In this document: piece by piece, positions 59,093 to 64,000 of the stretch
How the letters are laid out: each line of letters starts with the position of its first letter
How positions within the stretch are numbered: position 1 is the stretch's first letter
Source of the DNA: Firmicutes bacterium UBA5774
Lineage (GTDB): Bacteria > Bacillota > Clostridia > Peptostreptococcales > Anaerovoracaceae
Direction: 5' to 3'
Assembly (NCBI GenBank): GCA_002418625.1
Contig: DIEM01000068.1
Coordinates: forward strand, 33,911-97,910
Length of the DNA: 64,000 nucleotides
Notes under the pieces: generated by a model
Database searches by the model: none
What the model was told of the DNA's origin: nothing
Seen by the model: only the letters and a program-made list of their open reading frames with translations
Made by a program: the position numbers and the translations under genes

Positions 59093-60082
59093 ATGAAACA
59101 CAAACACTCCTTCGAGGCGATAATCAAGGAAATCGAAAAAGCCGAAAAAATCCTGCTTTATACACATGTGTTGATGGACGGCGATACGCTGGGCTCTGCG
59201 ATCGCCTTGTGCGGGACATTCCGCAGCATGGGCAAGACGGCATATATCCTGATTGAGGATCCGATTCCGGAATACCTGACATTCATGGATCCCGGATATT
59301 GCACGTTCGACTGTGATATCATAGCGGAGCCGGACCTATCGATTGCAGTCGACTGCACGGATATCCAGAGATTTGTTCTGCGCAAGGAAAAATTCCTGGA
59401 AGGAAAGCGGAAGATCTGCATCGACCATCATCATACGAGCGGGTATTTTGCTGATTTGAATTATGTCGATGAATACGCGTCTTCGACCGGTGAACTGATA
59501 TTCAGGCTGTTCAAGGAGATGAACCTGCCGCTGACCAAGGAGGCGGCAGAGGCGATATATATCGCGATCACGACTGACACCGGAAACTTTCAGTATTCAA
59601 ACACCACAGCGGAGTGCCACTTAATCACCGCCGAACTTTTTGGAACCGGTATCGACCCCGGGCGGATCAGTGTCGAGCTTTATCAGAATGTCAGACCTGA
59701 GAAACTGAAATTGACCGGAGAAATCCTTAAAACCATAGATATGCGTTGCGGCGGAAGAGTGGCGGTGGCATACGTGACCCAGCAGATTCTCCGGGAAACA
59801 AATTCATCACTTGAAGACAGCGAAGGCATCGTTGAAACATTAAGGAGTATACGAGGAGTAGAGGCTTCCGTATTTATCAAAGAAATATCCGATAAAGAAA
59901 CAAAGGTAGGCATGCGTGCGAAAAGTTACGCCAATGTAGCGGAAATCATGCAGAAGTTTGGCGGCGGCGGCCATATCAAGGCGGCTGGCTGTACGATCAA
60001 GGCCTCTCTGAAGGAAGCCAGAGAGATCATAGTCCAAGAGGTTGAAAAATATTTTAATGAATGGGATACTCAACATCCTTAA
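59093..60082 (+). CDS. nrnA: DHH/DHHA1 phosphoesterase NrnA (oligoribonuclease / pAp phosphatase)
   Basis: Degrades 2-5-mer oligoribonucleotides and dephosphorylates 3'-phosphoadenosine phosphate. Metal-binding motifs are HVLMDGDTLGSA near 22-33, the DCTD region near 84, and CIDHHHTSGY near 106-115; the DHHA1 domain ends with FGGGGHIKAAGC near 295. Length 329. AAGGAG precedes the ATG. The stop overlaps truB by 26 bases. Confidence 0.95.
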   Translation: MKHKHSFEAIIKEIEKAEKILLYTHVLMDGDTLGSAIALCGTFRSMGKTAYILIEDPIPEYLTFMDPGYCTFDCDIIAEPDLSIAVDCTDIQRFVLRKEKFLEGKRKICIDHHHTSGYFADLNYVDEYASSTGELIFRLFKEMNLPLTKEAAEAIYIAITTDTGNFQYSNTTAECHLITAELFGTGIDPGRISVELYQNVRPEKLKLTGEILKTIDMRCGGRVAVAYVTQQILRETNSSLEDSEGIVETLRSIRGVEASVFIKEISDKETKVGMRAKSYANVAEIMQKFGGGGHIKAAGCTIKASLKEAREIIVQEVEKYFNEWDTQHP

Positions 60083-61043
60083 ACCGGCCGGAATGACATC
60101 CCATGATGTCGTCAATGCAGTCAGAAGAATATTAAAAATCCGCAAGGTCGGACACACAGGGACGTTGGATCCCATGGCTGCAGGCGTTTTGCCTGTTTGC
60201 GTCGGCAGCGCGACCCGCATCACGGAATATTTGGATGCAGACTATAAAAAGTACAGATGTGAAATGCAGTTGGGGATACAAACCGATACAGAGGACATTT
60301 GGGGAAACGTGCTTTCGAGAATGGCTGTTGCTATTGAAACGACAGAAACTCACGAGCAATGCGATAAAAATGAAAACGTTATGAAGCGCATCAGCGAAGC
60401 AGCTGTCATTGAAGCGGCCAGGCGGTTCGTCGGAGATGTCATGCAGAAGCCGCCTGATTATTCTGCGGTCAGGATCGCCGGGAGAAGATTGTATGAATAC
60501 GCAAGAAATGGCGAGAGTGTCCTTGTTGAGCCCAGAAGGATCAATGTCAAAGCTTTGACTGTCAGAAATTTCCGCCATGCAGAAGCTCGAGTGATGTTTG
60601 ATATTGAATCTTCAAAAGGATCCTATATCAGGACGATCTGCTCAGAAATAGGGAACGCGCTGGGATGCGGAGCCGCCATGAGTTTTCTGGTCAGAACGGC
60701 GTGCGGAAGATTTGAGCTGGAGCATGCAACCAGCCTCGAAGAGCTTGAGCGCGCGACGATGGATGGGAGGCTCCAGGATGTGATGCTGCCCATGGACTAT
60801 CCGCTGACGCGATTTGAGGCGATCCAGGTAATAAATGAAAGCAGGGCGCAATATTTTATCAATGGCGGCCCTCTGGATCCTTTCGAAACGATAGGCAATC
60901 TGCCAGTAGACGGAAGTCTGTTCAGGCTGTATAGCGGAGGTGTATTCATCGCCATGGCCAGATTCGATGCGGATACGGGAAAAATCAAATCCGACAAGGT
61001 TTTCCACCGTGGTTTGAATATAAAGACAGAAGTTCGTGGTTAA
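60057..61043 (+). CDS. truB: tRNA pseudouridine-55 synthase TruB
   Basis: Makes pseudouridine 55 in the T loop of tRNAs. NILKPAGMTSHDVVN starts the domain, and GHTGTLDPMAAG holds catalytic Asp38. YSAVRIAGRRLYEYARNGE near 138 and GSYIRTICSEIGNALG near 187 are typical. Between the second and third motifs there are about 17 more residues than in Bacillus TruB (region around CDKNENVMK). The ATG at 60057 has only a distant AGAGG; translation is probably coupled to nrnA, whose end it overlaps. 328 residues. Confidence 0.95.
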   Translation: MNGILNILKPAGMTSHDVVNAVRRILKIRKVGHTGTLDPMAAGVLPVCVGSATRITEYLDADYKKYRCEMQLGIQTDTEDIWGNVLSRMAVAIETTETHEQCDKNENVMKRISEAAVIEAARRFVGDVMQKPPDYSAVRIAGRRLYEYARNGESVLVEPRRINVKALTVRNFRHAEARVMFDIESSKGSYIRTICSEIGNALGCGAAMSFLVRTACGRFELEHATSLEELERATMDGRLQDVMLPMDYPLTRFEAIQVINESRAQYFINGGPLDPFETIGNLPVDGSLFRLYSGGVFIAMARFDADTGKIKSDKVFHRGLNIKTEVRG

Positions 61044-61052
61044 AGGGAGCAC

Positions 61053-61979
61053 ATGCAGATGAAAATATTCAAGAGCATTGAAGATATTGAAAATATTGAG
61101 GAAACAGTGACCGCGCTTGGAAATTTCGACGGTGTACACAAAGGCCACCAGGAATTGATCAGAAGAGCGGTGCGAAGTGCTAAGGCAGCAGGGCTGAAAA
61201 GCGCCGTTTTCACTTTTTCCAATCATCCCAAGAATGTCATATCGGGCACGCAAACAATCAAAAACATTTTAACATGGGAAGATAAGGCGTCAATCATCAA
61301 ATCCTTCGGAGTCGATTATTTGATCTCCATTCCATTCGATGAGGAAATGCTGAACATGGAGCCCGAGGATTTCATCATGAATGTATTGGTTGGGAAGCTG
61401 AATATGAAAGAAGCCTATTGCGGGTTCAATTTCAGATTCGGACACTGCGCGAAAGGCAATGCGGAGCTTCTGATGAAAATAGGACTGCGCGAGGACTTTG
61501 GCATACATGTGCTTGAACCGATCAAGGTAGAAGGCACCGTTGTCAGCAGTTCTCTCATGAGGCAGCTGATTACTGAAGGACGGGTTTCGGAATGTGAAAA
61601 ATATCTCGGAAGGTATTATTCGATCGGCGGCACGGTGGTGACCGGGAACAAAATCGGTCGAACAATCGGCTTTCCGACATCCAATATCATCCTTGACGAG
61701 GGGATGGTGACACCTGCCAGCGGAGTCTATGTCACGTATTGCATCTACAACAATATTCGGTACAAAGGGGTAACGAACGTAGGCGTCAAGCCGACCATTG
61801 GCGATAATATCCATACGATCGAAACACATATATTCGATTTCAATTATGATATATACGGCAAGATGATCAGAGTCGAGTTTCTGATGAAATTAAGAGATGA
61901 AATGAAGTTTTCCGGAGTCGATGAACTTGCGGCTCAAATAGCCAAAGATTCAGCGGCCGCGAAGGAGTTTCACAAATAA
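61053..61979 (+). CDS. ribF: Bifunctional riboflavin kinase / FAD synthetase
   Basis: Makes FMN and FAD from riboflavin. The N-terminal nucleotidyltransferase has TALGNFDGVHKGHQ near 20-33 and VVSSSLMRQLITEGRV near 168. The C-terminal flavokinase domain (about 185-308) has GRTIGFPTSNI near 203-213 and GVYVTYCIYNN near 226. Length 308. GGGAG precedes the ATG at 61053. It ends the rimP-nusA operon. Confidence 0.96.
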   Translation: MQMKIFKSIEDIENIEETVTALGNFDGVHKGHQELIRRAVRSAKAAGLKSAVFTFSNHPKNVISGTQTIKNILTWEDKASIIKSFGVDYLISIPFDEEMLNMEPEDFIMNVLVGKLNMKEAYCGFNFRFGHCAKGNAELLMKIGLREDFGIHVLEPIKVEGTVVSSSLMRQLITEGRVSECEKYLGRYYSIGGTVVTGNKIGRTIGFPTSNIILDEGMVTPASGVYVTYCIYNNIRYKGVTNVGVKPTIGDNIHTIETHIFDFNYDIYGKMIRVEFLMKLRDEMKFSGVDELAAQIAKDSAAAKEFHK

Positions 61980-61986
61980 ATACTCC

Positions 61987-62105
61987 TTTACAATACAAGC
62001 GTTACTGTGGTATTATTTATTGTCATTAGTATGACCTTTTGCTGCGTTTCGCGACACTCCGACGCATTACCCGGCTAAAGGCAAATAAAAAGATAAGGAG
62101 ATAGA
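61987..62105 (+). promoter_or_regulatory. Promoter and folded leader of rpsO
   Basis: TTTACA (61987-61992), 18-base spacer and TATTAT (62011-62016) predict a start near 62023. The leader starts with GTCAT-TAGT-ATGAC and continues with TGCGT pairing with ACGCA inside CCTTT pairing with AAAGG, before the AAGGAG site. S15 controls its own synthesis through leader RNAs in several phyla; this leader may do the same. Confidence 0.4.
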
Positions 62106-62110
62106 AAGCA

Positions 62111-62377
62111 ATGATCGACCAAACAAAAAAAATGGCTATTATCAATGATTACAAGAAACATGAGGGAGATACCGGATCTCCGGAAGTGCAAGTCGCCATC
62201 CTGACTTTCAGGATCAATGATTTGAACGAGCATCTCAAGATCCACAAGAAGGACCACCATTCCAGAAGAGGGCTTCTCAAGATGGTAGGCCAGAGAAGAA
62301 ACCTTCTCAATTATCTTAAGAATAAAGATATACAAAGATACAGAGAAGTCATTTCTCGTCTTGGATTGAGAAAATAA
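62111..62377 (+). CDS. rpsO: 30S ribosomal protein S15
   Basis: An 88-residue primary 16S rRNA-binding protein of the 30S platform. DTGSPEVQVAILTFRINDLNEHLKIHKKDHHSRRGLL is the family core (landmarks TGSPEVQVA near 24-32 and HKKDHHSRRGL near 45-55). The C-terminal YLKNKDIQRYREVISRLGLRK is typical. Followed by a terminator and then pnp, an order shared by many bacteria. Confidence 0.98.
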   Translation: MIDQTKKMAIINDYKKHEGDTGSPEVQVAILTFRINDLNEHLKIHKKDHHSRRGLLKMVGQRRNLLNYLKNKDIQRYREVISRLGLRK

Positions 62378-62384
62378 GTCGAAA

Positions 62385-62412
62385 ATTAAGCGGGGAAAAA
62401 TCCCCGCTTAAT
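62385..62412 (+). terminator. Hairpin after rpsO
   Basis: A perfect 12-bp stem (62385-62396 with 62401-62412) with an AAAA loop and a G+C core. The following CTATTGTTT is only moderately T-rich, so some read-through into pnp is likely. Confidence 0.75.
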
Positions 62413-62427
62413 CTATTGTTTAGAAGT

Positions 62428-62486
62428 GGGCCGGGCTTGAGAAATTAGCTTATCGACCGGATAAGTTAACTTGTCAAGCTGGGCCC
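62428..62486 (+). other. Long hairpin in the pnp leader
   Basis: GGGCCGGGCTTGA (62428-62440) pairs with TCAAGCTGGGCCC (62474-62486) over 13 positions with one mismatch, and an inner AGCTTAT/ATAAGTT stem closes the loop. No T-run follows and pnp starts 28 bases later, so this is a leader structure rather than a terminator. Confidence 0.6.
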
Positions 62487-62514
62487 TGAAGAATTATCAG
62501 GAGGTAAGTTGATA

Positions 62515-64000
62515 ATGAGATTCACGGATTACAAGGTTTTTAAAACGGAAATAGGGGGAAGGACCCTTGAACTTGAAGTCGGAAAGGTGGCACAGCTGGC
62601 GAGCGGCTCTGTATTCGTCAAGTATGGCGATACTAATGTACTTGTCGCAGCAACGGCCTCCGCGGAGCCTAGAGCGGATATCGATTTTTTTCCGCTGAGC
62701 GTGGATTATGAAGAAAAGCAGTATGCAGCCGGAAAGATACCGGGCGGATACATCAAGAGAGAATCGCGTCCGTCGGAGAAGGCGATCCTGAGTTCAAGAC
62801 TTATAGACAGACCGATCAGGCCACTTTTTCCAAAGGGGTTTTATAATGACGTTGTGGTTGTTGCAACTGTAATGTGCGTTGATTTGGACTGCTCGCCCGA
62901 GATTGTCGCCATGGTTGGATCTTCAGTGGCACTGTCCATATCCGACATTCCGTTTGAAGGGCCTACGGGATCTGTCCTTATTGGGCTGATCGACGGAGAA
63001 TTCATCGTCAATCCGACGCTGGAGCAGCGCGAAAAGAGTCTGCTTCATCTCGTTGTATCTGGAACAAAGGATGCAATCATGATGGTGGAAGCCGGAGCTG
63101 AAGAAATTTCGGAAGACGTTATGCTTGAGGCGATCATGTTTGCTCACGAGGAAATTAAAAAAATAGTCGCTTTTATTGAAACTGTTGTTGCTGAAGTCGG
63201 AAAAGCGAAAAGGGATGTCAAATTCATCAAAGCGCCGGAAGATATCGAAACCGCGGTCAAGGAATTTGCAAATGCCAAGATGAGGGCAGCTATCCAGACC
63301 TTCGACAAGCAGGAACGGCTCGACAATATGGCCACCGTCGAAAAGGAGACGAAGGAGCATTTTGCAGCCATTTATCCTGACAATTCCAAGGATATTTCTG
63401 CAGTACTTTACAGCATCACCAAGGAACAGGTCAGGAATATGATCCTGAACGAGGGGATAAGGCCGGATAATCGAAAAACAACGGAAATCAGGCCGATCTG
63501 GTGTGAAACCAGCGTGCTGCCCCGTACCCACGGAACAGGTCTGTTTACGAGAGGGCAGACGCAGGTCCTGACTGTTGCAACGCTTGGATCAATGGGCGAT
63601 GCGCAGCGTTTGGACGGTATTTCCGAAGACACTGAAAAAAGATATATGCATCATTATAATTTCCCGGCATACAGCGTTGGGGAAGCAAAATCCTCAAGAG
63701 GTCCCGGCAGAAGGGAAATAGGGCATGGCGCTCTGGCTGAGCGCGCGCTGATCCCGGTGCTGCCTTCAGTCGAGGAATTCCCATATGCGATCAGGCTTGT
63801 TTCGGAAGTCCTCGCATCGAACGGAAGCACATCCCAGGCATCGGTATGCGGAAGCACGCTGGCGCTCATGGATGCGGGTGTACCGATCAAATCGCCGGTT
63901 GCCGGCATTGCGATGGGCTTGATCAAAACAGAAGAAAAGGTAGCGATTCTGAGCGATATCCAGGGCATGGAAGATTTCCTCGGCGACATGGACTTCAAGG
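62515..64000 (+). CDS. pnp: Polyribonucleotide nucleotidyltransferase (N-terminal part; runs off window)
   Basis: Phosphorolytic 3'-5' exoribonuclease that degrades mRNA and can add tails. The 495 codons present cover the first RNase PH domain (GDTNVLVAATA, AGKIPGGYIKRE, SRLIDRPIRPLFPKGF), the helical domain, and the start of the second RNase PH domain (RTHGTGLFTRGQTQVLTVATLG in part: LFTRGQTQVL) up to GSTLALMDAGVPIKSPVAGIAMGL (landmark DAGVPIKSPVAG). AGGAGG serves the ATG at 62515; an in-frame TTG at 62509 is too close to it. KH and S1 domains would lie beyond the window. Confidence 0.97.
   Translation, partial: MRFTDYKVFKTEIGGRTLELEVGKVAQLASGSVFVKYGDTNVLVAATASAEPRADIDFFPLSVDYEEKQYAAGKIPGGYIKRESRPSEKAILSSRLIDRPIRPLFPKGFYNDVVVVATVMCVDLDCSPEIVAMVGSSVALSISDIPFEGPTGSVLIGLIDGEFIVNPTLEQREKSLLHLVVSGTKDAIMMVEAGAEEISEDVMLEAIMFAHEEIKKIVAFIETVVAEVGKAKRDVKFIKAPEDIETAVKEFANAKMRAAIQTFDKQERLDNMATVEKETKEHFAAIYPDNSKDISAVLYSITKEQVRNMILNEGIRPDNRKTTEIRPIWCETSVLPRTHGTGLFTRGQTQVLTVATLGSMGDAQRLDGISEDTEKRYMHHYNFPAYSVGEAKSSRGPGRREIGHGALAERALIPVLPSVEEFPYAIRLVSEVLASNGSTSQASVCGSTLALMDAGVPIKSPVAGIAMGLIKTEEKVAILSDIQGMEDFLGDMDFK

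Noticed and set aside
1..64000. CRISPR arrays, insertion sequences, prophage or integrative-element genes
   Set aside because: No regularly spaced repeats, transposase, integrase or phage proteins were seen; gene content is core genome throughout.

Overview
The window is a stretch of chromosome from a low-to-mid G+C, anaerobic, Gram-positive bacterium, most probably a member of the Clostridia. The evidence is a PolC-type replicative polymerase, SepF and DivIVA division proteins, YlxM, YlxR/RnpM, RqcH, a cell-surface protein with S-layer-homology repeats, the MEP isoprenoid pathway (dxr, ispG), a tungsten/molybdenum aldehyde:ferredoxin oxidoreductase, pyruvate phosphate dikinase and several peptide and amino-acid uptake systems. 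The genus cannot be told from this sequence alone. No insertion sequence, prophage, CRISPR array or plasmid-type gene was seen; almost everything is core genome, with Shine-Dalgarno sites and tight operons.

Layout: 1-1.9 kb, the 3' part of ppdK. 2-7.8 kb, a complete oligopeptide ABC transporter (oppBCDF then oppA with its own promoter). 7.9-11.3 kb, a leftward block of a SIMPL-domain protein, a HerA-like ATPase and an M29 aminopeptidase. 11.4-12.6 kb, a lipid kinase, tRNA-Ser(CGA) and a structured non-coding tract. 12.7-15.9 kb leftward, a response regulator with a degenerate output domain, AzlCD and a flavoprotein. 16.1-18.6 kb, a MATE exporter and SppA. 18.7-22.3 kb, ylxM-ffh-rpsP-khpA-rimM-trmD. 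22.3-27.5 kb, an HlyD-like membrane protein, then yggS-sepF-yggT-divIVA-lspA-rluD and a flavin reductase. 27.6-31.1 kb, an overlooked small zinc-ribbon gene on the minus strand, a lipase-like hydrolase and an SLH surface protein. 31.1-32.8 kb leftward, rqcH. 32.9-36.7 kb, dapF-yicC-gmk-rpoZ-coaBC. 36.8-39.2 kb, a polar amino-acid ABC transporter. 39.3-41.1 kb, aor. 41.4-53.9 kb, rpsB-tsf, pyrH-frr-(PASTA-like)-uppS-cdsA-dxr-rseP-ispG-polC. 54-62 kb, rimP-nusA-rnpM-ylxQ-infB-rbfA-nrnA-truB-ribF. 62-64 kb, rpsO and the 5' part of pnp.

Taken together the genes describe peptide and amino-acid import and fermentation (Opp, M29 peptidase, amino-acid ABC, AOR, PPDK) beside the main translation, cell-division, envelope-lipid and replication clusters. 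The protein content is conventional. The less expected material is in the non-coding DNA: promoter-embedded palindromes (11.4, 36.8, 41.2 kb), a promoter whose predicted start point lies inside an upstream terminator (43.2 kb), and long hairpin leaders or intercistronic hairpins (6.1, 20.4, 21.0, 28.8, 37.7, 53.98, 62.4 kb). No clearly new protein system was found. The best candidates for a second look are the post-tRNA structured element, the palindromic promoter of the amino-acid transporter, the small zinc-ribbon gene, and the leader RNA of the SLH protein.
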